Part shown: positions 8,735 through 17,827 of the stretch, one piece after another
Layout of the letters: each line of letters starts with the position of its first letter
Numbering within the stretch: the stretch's first letter is position 1
DNA from: Labilithrix luteola
Lineage (GTDB): Bacteria; Myxococcota_A; Polyangia; Polyangiales; Polyangiaceae
NCBI RefSeq assembly: GCF_001263205.1
Contig: NZ_CP012333.1
Coordinates: 4,007,001-4,071,000 of the forward strand
Length of the DNA stretch: 64,000 nucleotides
Reading direction: 5' to 3'
The notes under the pieces: model-generated
Seen by the model: only the letters and a program-made list of their open reading frames with translations
Databases searched by the model: none
Told to the model about the DNA's origin: nothing
Translations under genes and position numbers: made by a program

Positions 8735-9331
8735 ATGCGTCACGTTCTCTTCGGTTCGATCGTCACCGTCGCTTCTCTCGCACTCGTCGTCGGTGTTGCC
8801 GCGTGCTCTTCCGATGACTCCAGCACCTCCGGTGATGGCAGTTCCGGTTCGTCGGAATCGCCGAAGACTCCCGGCACGTCGGGAACCCCCGGCACGTCGG
8901 GCACGTCGGGCACGTCAGGAACGCCGGGTAGCTCCGGCACGTCGGGCACGTCGGGCACGTCGGGAAACAACGATGCTGGTCACGACAGCGGTTCGGACAG
9001 TAGTTCGGACAGCAGCACTCCGGCAGCCTTCACGAAGAGCGACCTGCAGAACCTCTTCACCACCCGCTGTTCGCCGTGTCACATCGGCAATACGTCGGGA
9101 GACATGAGCCTCGCGAACGACTTCTCGGCGAACACCGTCAACGTCGACGCGAGCGAGTTGAAGACGATGAAGCGGATCAAGCCGGGGTCGAAGGACGAGA
9201 GCTACCTCTATCGGAAGCTCGAGGGCACGCACGCCGCGAAGGGCGGAACCGGTGTTCGCATGCCGAAGGGAGGTCCGTACCTGAGCGACGGTGACATCGC
9301 GAAGATCGGTGCGTACATCGACGGACTCTGA
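8735..9331 (+). CDS. Lipoprotein with single c-type haem motif
   Basis: 198 aa from ATG 8735. Lipoprotein signal ending in lipobox VAAC, then about 70 residues of low-complexity Gly/Thr/Ser/Pro (TSG and PGT repeats), and a C-terminal domain starting about residue 100 with RCSPCHIG, a CxxCH haem c site. RMPKGGPYLSDGDIAKIGAYI near the end supplies a plausible Met axial ligand and the helix typical of small class I cytochromes. It should be a periplasm- or surface-anchored electron carrier on a flexible tether. Partner enzymes are not encoded nearby. The open frame extends upstream to 8582 but the signal peptide fixes the start. Confidence 0.82.
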   Translation: MRHVLFGSIVTVASLALVVGVAACSSDDSSTSGDGSSGSSESPKTPGTSGTPGTSGTSGTSGTPGSSGTSGTSGTSGNNDAGHDSGSDSSSDSSTPAAFTKSDLQNLFTTRCSPCHIGNTSGDMSLANDFSANTVNVDASELKTMKRIKPGSKDESYLYRKLEGTHAAKGGTGVRMPKGGPYLSDGDIAKIGAYIDGL

Positions 9332-9352
9332 GTCCTCCCGCTTTGCGGAGGC

Positions 9353-10260
9353 TCACGATTCGATGTCGCGTGCGGCGTGCACCACTTCCGCGAGCGCGCT
9401 GGCATCGAGCGTCGGCGCGTCGTCCTCGGCGTCGTCGAAGCGCCCCTCGAGTAGCTCCACCGCTGCATCCGACGTTCGCACGATCGCGATGCCGTCTTTG
9501 CGAACGAAGGCCTGACCCGGTGCGAGCGTACGGGGGTAGTTGGTCGTTGCGCGAGCGCGCGTGAGCACGAGGAGCTCGTCACCGATCTCGGTGAATGCTC
9601 CTGGCCATGGGCTGGCAGCCCGCACGCGTCGAACGACGCTTGCGGCGTCTTCCGTCCAGCGAAGCTCGAGCTCGTCGTCGCTCGGTTGGGGGCGTCGGTG
9701 GCGAGGCTCTCGTCTTGGGCGATCGTCTTGGGCGGCTGGCCTTTGGCGAATGCTGCGACGGTTTCGCGAAGGAGCGCCAGCGAAGGCCGATCGAGCTTCT
9801 TGGCGAGGCGCCACGCGTTCCACGACGGGTCGATCCGAAGCGAGCGCTGACCGAGCACCGCGCCGGTGTCGTACTCGTCTTCGAGCTCGTGGGCGCTGAC
9901 GCCCGTGATCTCGTCACCCGCGTCGATCGCCCAGAAATAAGGATCCGGACCGCGATGACGGGGAAGCAGCGAAGGATGAACGCCGATCGCCCCGCGCTTG
10001 GACGTCGCGCGAAACGTGGCGGGGACCTTCTTGGTCCAGAACCAGCTGACGATCAGATCGGGCGCCAGCGAACGCACATGGGCCGTACGTCGCGCGAGGT
10101 CGGGAACGATCTCGACCTTGTCCTTGCCGAGCACGCGCGTGAGCCGCCTGGTGCCGAGGGCGCCTTTGCGGCACACCCCGGCCCAGACGATGTCATGGCC
10201 GTCCTTCGCCAGCAGGAGCGCGGCGAGAGGAAGGCCCACGAAAGCGATACGGAGGCTCAG
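9353..10260 (-). CDS. Formyltransferase family protein, broken by a -1 frameshift
   Basis: Reads as a two-domain formyltransferase (methionyl-tRNA formyltransferase / sugar-formyltransferase superfamily). The N-terminal part contains GVHPSLLPRHRGPDPYFWAI and HELEDEYDTGAV, the formyl-folate-binding and catalytic signatures (His and Asp); the C-terminal domain (ELRWTEDAASVVRRVRAASPWPGAF, Fmt_C-like) lies in another frame. One extra G in the run 9688-9692 joins them as ATDA-PQPSDDELELRW. The N-terminal beta strand (LRIAFVG) lies upstream of the first standard start, GTG 10239, so translation may begin at CTG 10260, overlapping the TGA of the upstream DHH gene. Substrate unknown; a second, true fmt gene is probably elsewhere. 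Either pseudogene or sequencing error. Confidence 0.75.
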
Positions 10261-11396
10261 CTCTCTTTCTCGACTGAGGGCTTGGTCAGAACGGGCGCGA
10301 TCACGGGCGGACTCGGCTCTTCACCGAGCTGCTTGAGGAGCGCCTGACGTGCGGCGTGCTCGACGAGCGACCAGAGCTGGGCGCGGTCGGTTGCACGACC
10401 GAGGAAGCCGATCGGGATCTTGAAGCCGCCCTTGTCGCGACGGCCTCCGCCGTACGCGCGGCCGCGTTCGTCATGACCGAAGGCTTGCTCGAGCCAGACG
10501 GCCGGGTCGACGCTCGGCGAATGCGTGCGGAGCGAGCCCTCGATGAAGCGGTCGTTGACGATGCCGTAGACGACGACGGTGTCGATGTCTTCGCGGCGGA
10601 TGAGGAAGTCGGCGGCTTGCGCGATCGTGTCGCGCTCGCTCTCGGCCACGAAGCCAACGCCGGCCATCGCGAAGTTGCGGCGCACGACGAGGGCTGCGAG
10701 CGCGCGGGCGATCACGTCCATGGCGCTCGGCGCAATGAGGCGACGCGAGAGGTCCTGGAGGAGGTCGCGATCGCAGACGTCAGCGAGTTGCGCGGCGGCG
10801 CGGAAGTCGGTCGCGCGGGCCAGGGTGAAGTCGTCCGTGTCGGTCGCGAGCCCATGCATGAGCGCCGTCGCCACCCGGCGATCGTCGTCCTGGTCGGGCG
10901 ACATCGGGAACAGCTCGCTCAGGTACTCGACGAAGATCGTCGCGGTCGCGCCGACGTCGTTTCGCATGTCGACGAAACGCGCGCGCGGCGGCGCGTGAGC
11001 GCGGTGATGGTCGACGATCGTGAGTGTCTCGATGTTGTCCGCACCCGAGAGCTCAGGATCGACGTCGTGCGCGTCGACCAGGCCGATGAAGTCGACCTTG
11101 TCCACGTCGGACACGGTCTTCATCTTCTTCAGCTCGACGTTCAGCAGCTTCACGAGCGCTCGGTTCTCGCGATGGCTGAGCTCGTGGCAGTAGCCAATGG
11201 TCGTTTTGCCCACGCCGAGGCGCTGGGCAATGTGAGCCTGGGCAAGCGCGGACGCGATGCCGTCAGGGTCGGGGTGACCGCGTAGGGCGATGAGCAAGTG
11301 CTTGCCCTTCGCCTGGGTGAGCGCCTCCGCAAAGCCGCGGGCCCGATCGACGCGGTCTTGGTGGGGGAGGGGAAGACGACGAACGGGCTCGTTCAT
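10257..11396 (-). CDS. DHH/DHHA1 phosphoesterase (NrnA/RecJ-like)
   Basis: 379 aa from ATG 11396, which has AGGAG seven to eight bases upstream. Motifs: HPDPDG (residues 41-46, metal site), a later VDAHD, and VDHHRAH giving the DHH signature, followed by a C-terminal DHHA1 domain with the Gly-rich AYGGGRRDKGGF nucleotide-binding loop. Family members are manganese-dependent phosphodiesterases on nano-RNA, cyclic dinucleotide breakdown products or pAp. Which of these applies here cannot be read off. No signal peptide. Likely cotranscribed and translationally coupled with the formyltransferase downstream (stop TGA overlaps the putative CTG start). A short upstream frame (11393-11518) ends exactly on its start codon. 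Confidence 0.88.
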   Translation of the reverse strand: MNEPVRRLPLPHQDRVDRARGFAEALTQAKGKHLLIALRGHPDPDGIASALAQAHIAQRLGVGKTTIGYCHELSHRENRALVKLLNVELKKMKTVSDVDKVDFIGLVDAHDVDPELSGADNIETLTIVDHHRAHAPPRARFVDMRNDVGATATIFVEYLSELFPMSPDQDDDRRVATALMHGLATDTDDFTLARATDFRAAAQLADVCDRDLLQDLSRRLIAPSAMDVIARALAALVVRRNFAMAGVGFVAESERDTIAQAADFLIRREDIDTVVVYGIVNDRFIEGSLRTHSPSVDPAVWLEQAFGHDERGRAYGGGRRDKGGFKIPIGFLGRATDRAQLWSLVEHAARQALLKQLGEEPSPPVIAPVLTKPSVEKES

Positions 11397-11518
11397 GGCT
11401 CGCTCCTGAAATCGCGCAAACGCGAAGTCGCGGTCGCGCGTGAACATGCCCCCAACGTGTGCCGTTTTGGTTCGGCCGGCACCACGCAGCCGTTGCGCTG
11501 GCTCGTCATTCCGTTCAT
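11393..11518 (-). other. Possible 41-codon upstream ORF before the DHH gene
   Basis: On the minus strand an ATG at 11518 opens a frame of 41 codons whose TGA (11395-11393) overlaps the ATG of the DHH gene (CCATGA). Both starts are preceded by almost the same sequence, AGGAGCGAGC then GCCATGAAC, with seven extra bases in the upper copy, as if the start region had been duplicated. The peptide itself has no recognisable features. It could be a coupled leader or a relic of a duplication. Confidence 0.35.
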
Positions 11519-11777
11519 GGCTCTTTGCTCGCTCCTAAGCGTCGATCGTCATAGACCCAAGTCAAGGTCGTCCGCTCGGCCGGTTTCCGGGGTTTTTGTC
11601 CGAACCTGGCGAGGAGCTCGTCGTTGGCTGCTCGGGGCGGATTGTGACCCGGATCCCGCGCGTTGGTCGAGCCCTACGCGCAGGCACGGTGGCACGGTCG
11701 ATGCACGGATGAGGTCATCGAGGTGAGCTCGAGCGCCCGTCCGAGCCGTGGAACGGGCGTGGTAGCGTGGCGCGCCA
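11519..11777. other. Rest of the divergent region before the glycosyltransferase
   Basis: With the preceding stretch this makes about 380 bases between the DHH start (11396) and the ATG at 11778. No protein-like frame and no hairpin of note. A TAGCGT hexamer at 11763-11768, nine bases before ATG 11778, is a possible -10 for the rightward gene. Confidence 0.35.
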
Positions 11778-13510
11778 ATGGGCTCCTCTTCGGACGCGCG
11801 CGGCGCGCGGCGTTTCGACGCGCTGCGTGCACTGGCGCCCGGAATGCTCGTGGCGCTGCCCTTGTCGTTCGCCCTTCCGAGGGCGCTCCATCGTGCGTCA
11901 TGGGCGACGCTCGGGCGCGACCAAGGGATCTTCCAGTACGTCGCCTGGGCGGTTGGACAGGGTGATCTGGCCTACCGCGATGTACGCGACGTCAACGGTC
12001 CCCTCGTTCCACTCCTTCACCTCGTCTTGTTGTGGCTCGGTGGTGACGACGAGCACCGCTTCCGTGTGCTCGACCTCCTCTTCACCGGCCTGACCGCAGC
12101 GTTCGCAGGCGCGACCTTCTGGACCCTCGCGCCGCACGCCGCCGATGCGTCGCGTCGGTTCCGCGGGGCACGCGCGATCTCCGCCGGGCTCGCCGCGTGG
12201 GGCGTCGTTTCGGCGCAGTACGTTGCCTACGGGTTCTGGGACTCGGCCCAGCGCGAGAGCTTCTTCGACTGGTTCCTGCTCGGCTCGCTCGGCTGCTTCC
12301 TGCTCGCTTCGCAGGCGCTCGCCGAAGCTCGTTCACGGCGCGGCCTGCTGTTTCTCGCCGCAGCCGGGGCAATGTCGGTCATGCCTTGGTTCGGCAAGCC
12401 GACGTATGCGCTCTTCACCGTCGCCGAGCTCCTCGTCCTGCTCCTCGATCGACAGCGGTTGTCGCGTCTCGCACGGGGGTTCGTGTTCGGCCTGGGCGGG
12501 GTTGCCGGCGCGCTCGTTCCCGTGCTGTTTCTCCTGGCCCGCGGTGACGTCGGCGCGTGGTTGCGCATCTCGTTCAAGGACGTGCCGGCGATGTATCGCT
12601 TCATCTGGCCGCGCACGCCGTCGGACATCCTCTTCAGCGATCTATCGAGGCTGACGTGGCTCGCGCTCGCGTCGAGCGGCGGCGTCATCCTCTTCGTTCT
12701 CTTACGAAGATTGCCCGTTCGCGCCCTGGTGCTCGCCACGACGCCTCTCTGCGGCCTGGTCTCGGTGGTCGCTCAGGCGAAGGGATTCATCTACCACTTC
12801 CATCCGGTCACGGTCGGTTCGGCCCTGTGCCTCGTGGCTCTGGCCCTCTCCGTCTGGGATTGGGCGGATTCGCGTTCGTCGCTCGCCCTTCGGGGCGTGT
12901 CGGCCGTCGTCGCTTCGGCGCTCGCTCTGGTCCTCGGGTGGCGCATGAGCCGTCTCGCGTGGCGGGCGCCCTATCCCCCGCACCCGAATCACACGAGGAA
13001 GCGTCGAACGCGGAGAGTCTCGCGTTCTACGATCGCGTCGACTTCTTTCCGACGGCCCTTCGTAACGCGGCGGCCTTCGTCGATGCGAACACGCGCGAAG
13101 ACGAGCGCGTCCAGACGTACGGCATGGATCCGTACGTGCTGTTCCTGGCGCGCCGCAAGAGCGCGACGCCATATATCTACGCGTACGACCTCAATGCCGA
13201 TGCCGCGCTTGTCGGTAGCTTCGATCCGGCAGGGGTCCACCCGACGCCCGCGCAGAGGGACGTGATTCGCGCGATGCGTGACGCACACGAGCAAGACATG
13301 CTCGAGCGGCTGAAGACGACTCCACCGCCGGCCTTCGTCTTCATCGGACGATCACCATTGATGAGCTTCGCGGACGCCGTGCAGGATTTCGAAACGCACT
13401 GCCCGACCGCGGCCGCGTGGGTGGAGAGCAACTACGTCGAAACGGCCGATTTCGAGGGGATCCGTGTGTGGCTTCGTCGGGATAGAGCCGCACGTGCCAG
13501 GCCGCGCTAA
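11778..13510 (+). CDS. GT-C fold membrane glycosyltransferase (GT39/ArnT-like), broken by a -1 frameshift
   Basis: Polytopic membrane protein. The first loop has GRDQGIFQYVAWAVGQGDLAYRDV with DVNGPLVP, the acidic motif and YRD/NGP pattern of lipid-linked-sugar glycosyltransferases. About eight to ten hydrophobic segments follow up to about residue 395. The reading frame then changes: the frame from 11778 degenerates after LGWRMSRLAWRAP, while the frame one base earlier continues as a soluble C-terminal domain (ESLAFYDRVDFFPTALRN ... MDPYVLFLARR) to the stop at 13510. Adding one C to the run 12975-12979 joins the two into a protein of about 577 aa, a normal length. Whether the break is real or a consensus error cannot be told from sequence alone. 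Target glycan unknown. Confidence 0.75.
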
Positions 13511-13567
13511 CTTGCCGCTCCGACTTGTCACACACCGGCTGTGGGGTACCTGCGGTAGACTGAAACG

Positions 13568-16033
13568 ATGCGTAGCCCCGGCGATTATGTGCCCGCCTCG
13601 TCGCCGACTCCACCGTCGGTGACGTCAGGCACGCCCGGTACCCCGGCTGTCGTACCCGTTCCCGTGGAGGCGCCGCCGGTTTCGACTTCTTCGGGCACCA
13701 CGCCGAGCGGCGTAACTACGATTCCCAGCGGGAACGGTCCGAGCTCGGTCAACGGAAGCGCGCTCCAGAGCACGGGCCAGAGCACGGGCCCTTCGTCGGT
13801 CCAGCCGCCCCCGCCGATCAGCAGCGAGACGCCCGACCTTCGTGCGCCGGCCCTCTATTTGAATCGCGAGCTTTCCTGGCTCGAATTCAACGCGCGCGTC
13901 CTTGCCGAGGCTGAAAACGAGGTCGTTCCGCTCCTCGAACGCCTCAAGTTCCACGCGATCGTCGGCTCGAACGTCGATGAGTTCTTCATGGTTCGCGTGG
14001 CCGGCCTCAAGCAGCAGCTGACCGGCGAAGTCGGCGAGCTCGCGGCCGATGGGCTCACCGCCCACGAGCAACTCGTGAAAATCTCGCTGCGCGCCCACGA
14101 GCTCGTGGCGCAGCAGATGACCGGCCTCATCGGCAATCTCCTGCCGAGGCTCGCCTCGGACGGCACGCTCGTTCTCGTCAAACCGGAGCAGCTCTCGCCC
14201 GACGCCATCGCCCTGATGGACGAGCGGTTCCACACCGAGGTCTTCCCGATCCTCACGCCGATCGCGATAGACCCCGGCCACCCGTTCCCGCACGTCCGTA
14301 ACAAGAGCCTCAACCTCGGCGTGATGTTCTCGCGTGAGGGCGAGAACGAGCCCGGCTTCGGCGTCGTCCAGGTGCCGATGATGCTGCCGCGCCTGCTCGA
14401 AGTGTCGGGATACAAGACCGACTCGGGCATGCCCGCGAAGCACGCGTTCGTCCTTCTCGAGGACCTCATCGCGCGTCACGTCGGCACCATTTTCCCGGGC
14501 GTTCGTCACAAGGGCGTCTACACGTTCCGCGTCACGCGCAACTTCGACCTCGAAATCGACGAGGAAGAGGCGCAGGACCTCCTGCAGACCATTCAGCAGG
14601 AGCTGCGTCGTCGCGAACGCGGCGCCGCGGTTCGTCTCGAGGTCGCCGGCGAGCCGAGCGCCGACTCGCTCGCCAAGCTCGTTCGCTCGCTCAAGCTCGA
14701 TCCCGAACGCGACGTCTATCGGTCGGCCTTCCTCAACGTCTCCGACTTGATGGGCTGGGTTCCGCGCGAAGAGCGCCGCGATCTGCGCGACGACCCCTAC
14801 AGCCCGCTCGTCACCTCGCCTCTGCGCGACACCGATGACATCTTCGCGACCATTCGCGAAGGCGACATCCTTCTCCACCACCCGTACGAGTCGTTCGACC
14901 CGATCGTCGAGCTCATCACGCGGGCCGCCGACGACCCCGACGTCCTCGCCATCAAGCAGACGCTCTATCGAGCCGGCGGCGACTCGCCGATCGTCAAAGC
15001 GCTCGCGCGCGCCGCGGAGACGGGCAAACAGGTCACCGCGATCGTCGAGCTCAAGGCGCGCTTCGACGAAGAGTCCAACATCGTCTGGGCCCGCACGCTC
15101 GAGCAGAGCGGCGTTCACGTCGTCTACGGCCTCCTCGGCCTGAAGACGCACGCCAAGTGCCTGCTCATCATCCGTCGTGAGCGCGGCGGCCTCCGCCGGT
15201 ACGTCCACCTCTCGACCGGCAACTACAACACCACCACGTCCCGTCTCTACACCGACGTGGCGCTGCTCACCGCCAAGCCGAGCTACGGCGCCGACGCGTC
15301 GTCGCTCTTCAATCTGCTCACGGGATACAGCGCACCGGCGAAGTGGAACTCGCTCGTCGTCGCGCCGCTCGGCTTGCACGAAGCCATCCTGGGCCTCATC
15401 GCACGTGAGGCGGAGCACGCGCGTCAGGGCAGGCCGGCGCGCATCGTCGCCAAGATGAACTCCCTCGTCGACGAGGACGTCATCGAAGCGCTCTATCGCG
15501 CCTCGCAGGTCGGCGTGCCGATCTCTCTGCTCGTTCGCGGCATCTGCTGTTTGCGCCCCGGCGTGCCGGGCGTCAGCGAGAACATCGAAGTCCGCGCGCT
15601 CATCGATCGATACCTCGAGCACGGGCGCATCTTCCACTTCGCCAACGCCGGCAAAGACGAGGTCTACATCTCCAGCGCCGACTGGATGCCGCGTAACTTC
15701 CATCGCCGCGTCGAGGTCATGATCCCGATGGAGGACTCGGCGATTCGCACGCGGCTCATCGACACGCTGAACGTCTCCTGGTCCGACAACGTGAAGGGCT
15801 GGGTGCTCGAGCCGAACGGTGCTTACGTCCGCGCGCAGGCGCGGCCGGGGCAGCCACTCATTCGCAGCCAGGCAAAGTTCATCGAGCAGACGCGCGACAA
15901 GGTGAAGGTCGCCGATCAGGCGGCGCGCCCGTCGACGCGCTTCCACATGATGCCCACCGCGCAGCGCTCGCCGCTCGAAGGCAAGGTTCCGCGCCCGCAG
16001 CAGCGCCGTCGCGCCCGTCGCGACGAGCAATAG
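13568..16033 (+). CDS. ppk1: Polyphosphate kinase 1
   Basis: 821 aa. Reversibly transfers the ATP gamma-phosphate onto polyphosphate. The family proper starts about residue 95 (YLNRELSWLEFNARVLAEA), preceded by an unusual Pro/Thr/Ser/Gly-rich extension of about 90 residues. VGSNVDEFFMVRVAG, the phospholipase-D-like C domains and both histidines are present: His528 in LKTHAK and His547 in YVHLSTGNYN, 19 residues apart as in E. coli Ppk (435 and 454), the first being the phosphohistidine. Start ATG 13568 sits six bases after TAGACT, with no Shine-Dalgarno. The core matches the usual 690-730 aa. It converges on the TreT-like gene with nine bases between stops. Confidence 0.96.
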   Translation: MRSPGDYVPASSPTPPSVTSGTPGTPAVVPVPVEAPPVSTSSGTTPSGVTTIPSGNGPSSVNGSALQSTGQSTGPSSVQPPPPISSETPDLRAPALYLNRELSWLEFNARVLAEAENEVVPLLERLKFHAIVGSNVDEFFMVRVAGLKQQLTGEVGELAADGLTAHEQLVKISLRAHELVAQQMTGLIGNLLPRLASDGTLVLVKPEQLSPDAIALMDERFHTEVFPILTPIAIDPGHPFPHVRNKSLNLGVMFSREGENEPGFGVVQVPMMLPRLLEVSGYKTDSGMPAKHAFVLLEDLIARHVGTIFPGVRHKGVYTFRVTRNFDLEIDEEEAQDLLQTIQQELRRRERGAAVRLEVAGEPSADSLAKLVRSLKLDPERDVYRSAFLNVSDLMGWVPREERRDLRDDPYSPLVTSPLRDTDDIFATIREGDILLHHPYESFDPIVELITRAADDPDVLAIKQTLYRAGGDSPIVKALARAAETGKQVTAIVELKARFDEESNIVWARTLEQSGVHVVYGLLGLKTHAKCLLIIRRERGGLRRYVHLSTGNYNTTTSRLYTDVALLTAKPSYGADASSLFNLLTGYSAPAKWNSLVVAPLGLHEAILGLIAREAEHARQGRPARIVAKMNSLVDEDVIEALYRASQVGVPISLLVRGICCLRPGVPGVSENIEVRALIDRYLEHGRIFHFANAGKDEVYISSADWMPRNFHRRVEVMIPMEDSAIRTRLIDTLNVSWSDNVKGWVLEPNGAYVRAQARPGQPLIRSQAKFIEQTRDKVKVADQAARPSTRFHMMPTAQRSPLEGKVPRPQQRRRARRDEQ

Positions 16034-16042
16034 TCAACGTGC

Positions 16043-17524
16043 TTAGGCCGCGAGTGGCTCGGCGACCGCGTTGGTCAGCAGCCGAAGCCACGCGCGGATC
16101 TGGTTGAAGACGAGCGAGTGGTCGTAGACGCGTCGTTGGCCCGAGCTGCCCATCGCGTCGCGCATGTGTTCGTCCGCCAGGAGGACATCGAGGTTGTGTG
16201 CGATCTCGTCCGGATCGCGAGGATCGTTCGTGACGAGGCCGTCGACGCGATTGCGGATCTGCCGCTGGAGTCCGCTCGCGCTCGTGCCGATGACCGGAAG
16301 GCGCTTCCACATGGCTTCGGTCACCGTGAGCCCGAAGCCCTCCTCGAGCGAGTTCTGTATGACGACGGTGGAGCATCGCTGCAGTGCATTGACGATGAGC
16401 GCGTTCTCTTTGCGAGAATGCATCGGCAGCGTGAGAATGGCGACGTCGTTCCGGACCTCCGCGGGCAGCGTGCGATACGTCGCGAGGAGCGAGCGGAGAT
16501 CCTCGTGGGCTTGGGGATCGTCCTGGATGCTCGAGGGATCGGGCCCGGCGAGGATCAAGCGGACGAGGTCGATGCGTCGCGCATGACGAGGATCCGCGCT
16601 TGCCATGTGCGAGCCACGAGTCTTGAGTCGCGCGAAAGCGAGGAGGAGGGGCTCCCATCCTTTGAGGAAGTCCCACCGCGAGATCTGCGTGACGATCGGC
16701 CGAAAAAGCAGGCCTAGATCTTCACAGCCGTCCGAGGGGCGAGTGCGCGATGCTCCGTCGAGCCGACTCACGCGATGTTCGAAGGCGGGGGTGAGCACCG
16801 GAGAGGTCGCAGACTGCAGGCCTGCGTTGCAGAGAACGCCCATCAGCTTGTGGGGGCGGAGCTCGCGATTCTTGTGACTCCACGGGTCGATGCCGGGTTG
16901 CATCGCGGTGACGTGGCCTTTCAGGTACTCCGGTGCATAGTCGGCGAACGTGAACACGCTGCGGTCACAAGCTTCGACGTACGGACGCAAGAACTCCCAA
17001 GCCTCGCGCGTCGGTTCGGGCGAGGTGGGAATGCCGATATGGCTGCGGAAGATCACCCGCACCGCGTGCTCGCGACGGAGAAAGGCACCGAGCCCCAACG
17101 GCTGGGGGTCGTGGATCACGATCACGTCACCCGGGGCGATGTGTTTGGCGAGCTCGTCGGCGTTCCGGCGGTTCACGCCCTCGAAGAGAGCGCGATCGTG
17201 CGCATCGAGCGGCCCCGACGCCTGCCCGTGAATCATGTTGTGGATGCGCTTCGTGAGGGCGAAGAACTCCGCGCGGTCGGCGCCGATGATACCCCATCGA
17301 CACGGCACCCCGACCTCGTCGAGCAGGCTCACGAGCTTGGGCATCATCTCGGCAACGCCGCCCCCGTGTGATGTCGAGCTGATCATCCAAACGGTGCGCG
17401 GGCCGAGCCGAGGAACGAGCTTGGCCGCCTCCGCTCGAAGCTCGGAGACACGGCTCGTCAGGTAGGCCTCACGGTCGTACGCCTCGAGCGTGATCGGCTC
17501 TTTGACCTCGACTTCCTCGAACAT
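16043..17524 (-). CDS. GT4 glycosyltransferase, trehalose synthase (TreT)-like
   Basis: 493 aa. The N-terminal Rossmann domain has WMISSTSHGGGVAEMMPKLV, the Gly-rich donor loop seen in TreT, then VIVIHDPQPLGL and FRSHIGI; the C-terminal domain has TQISRWDFLKGW, ILTLPMHSRKENALIVNAL and EEGFGLTVTEAMWKRLPVIG, the GT-B E-x7-E nucleotide-sugar site. TreT makes trehalose from NDP-glucose and glucose; the related trehalose phosphorylase runs on the same fold, so exact chemistry is inferred. It is longer than archaeal TreT (about 410-420 aa), partly through an insert near residues 230-265. Convergent with ppk1; both enzymes are linked to storage and stress. Confidence 0.8.
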   Translation of the reverse strand: MFEEVEVKEPITLEAYDREAYLTSRVSELRAEAAKLVPRLGPRTVWMISSTSHGGGVAEMMPKLVSLLDEVGVPCRWGIIGADRAEFFALTKRIHNMIHGQASGPLDAHDRALFEGVNRRNADELAKHIAPGDVIVIHDPQPLGLGAFLRREHAVRVIFRSHIGIPTSPEPTREAWEFLRPYVEACDRSVFTFADYAPEYLKGHVTAMQPGIDPWSHKNRELRPHKLMGVLCNAGLQSATSPVLTPAFEHRVSRLDGASRTRPSDGCEDLGLLFRPIVTQISRWDFLKGWEPLLLAFARLKTRGSHMASADPRHARRIDLVRLILAGPDPSSIQDDPQAHEDLRSLLATYRTLPAEVRNDVAILTLPMHSRKENALIVNALQRCSTVVIQNSLEEGFGLTVTEAMWKRLPVIGTSASGLQRQIRNRVDGLVTNDPRDPDEIAHNLDVLLADEHMRDAMGSSGQRRVYDHSLVFNQIRAWLRLLTNAVAEPLAA

Positions 17525-17827
17525 CGCCCACCGCTCAAGAACCTAGGTTCGGGCGCGACCCCTCGCGAGCGAGGCTGGAGTCACGCCCTCGTCTTCACGA
17601 GGCGCATTCGATGCGATCACGATCGACCGGTCGCGCGCAGGAGTTGCGGGCGAGCGATGGGAAGCTCTTCCGTTCGCGAGCGCGGCCTTGGCGCCCGGGC
17701 CGAGAACGTGACCCTCGAACGGCAAAACCGGCCTCGGTGGCTGTTGACGGCCCATGCCTCGGAGCTGATACATCTGTGACCCTCAGTCGCATGCATGCGG
17801 GCGCATGCATCTGCAACGGCAGGGCAA
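17525..17827. promoter_or_regulatory. Divergent control region with GCATGCAT palindromes
   Basis: Three hundred bases between the treT-like gene and the V4R gene. The most striking element is CGCATGCATGCG at 17788-17799, a perfect 12-base palindrome, followed after one base by GCGCATGCAT at 17801-17810, so two GCATGCAT cores 10-11 bases apart (one helical turn). It lies 18-40 bases before the V4R start, where an operator would be placed. No protein-like frame elsewhere in the region. Confidence 0.4.

Noticed and set aside
8878..8970. Short regular repeats (GGCACGTCGGGAACC-like) considered as a CRISPR or minisatellite
   Set aside because: They are in frame and encode the TSG/PGT linker of a lipoprotein; unit is 9 bases with no spacers.
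13625..16030. 801-codon open frame antisense to ppk1
   Set aside because: Same cause: codon-bias shadow. No ribosome site, no recognisable motif, and the sense gene is unambiguous.
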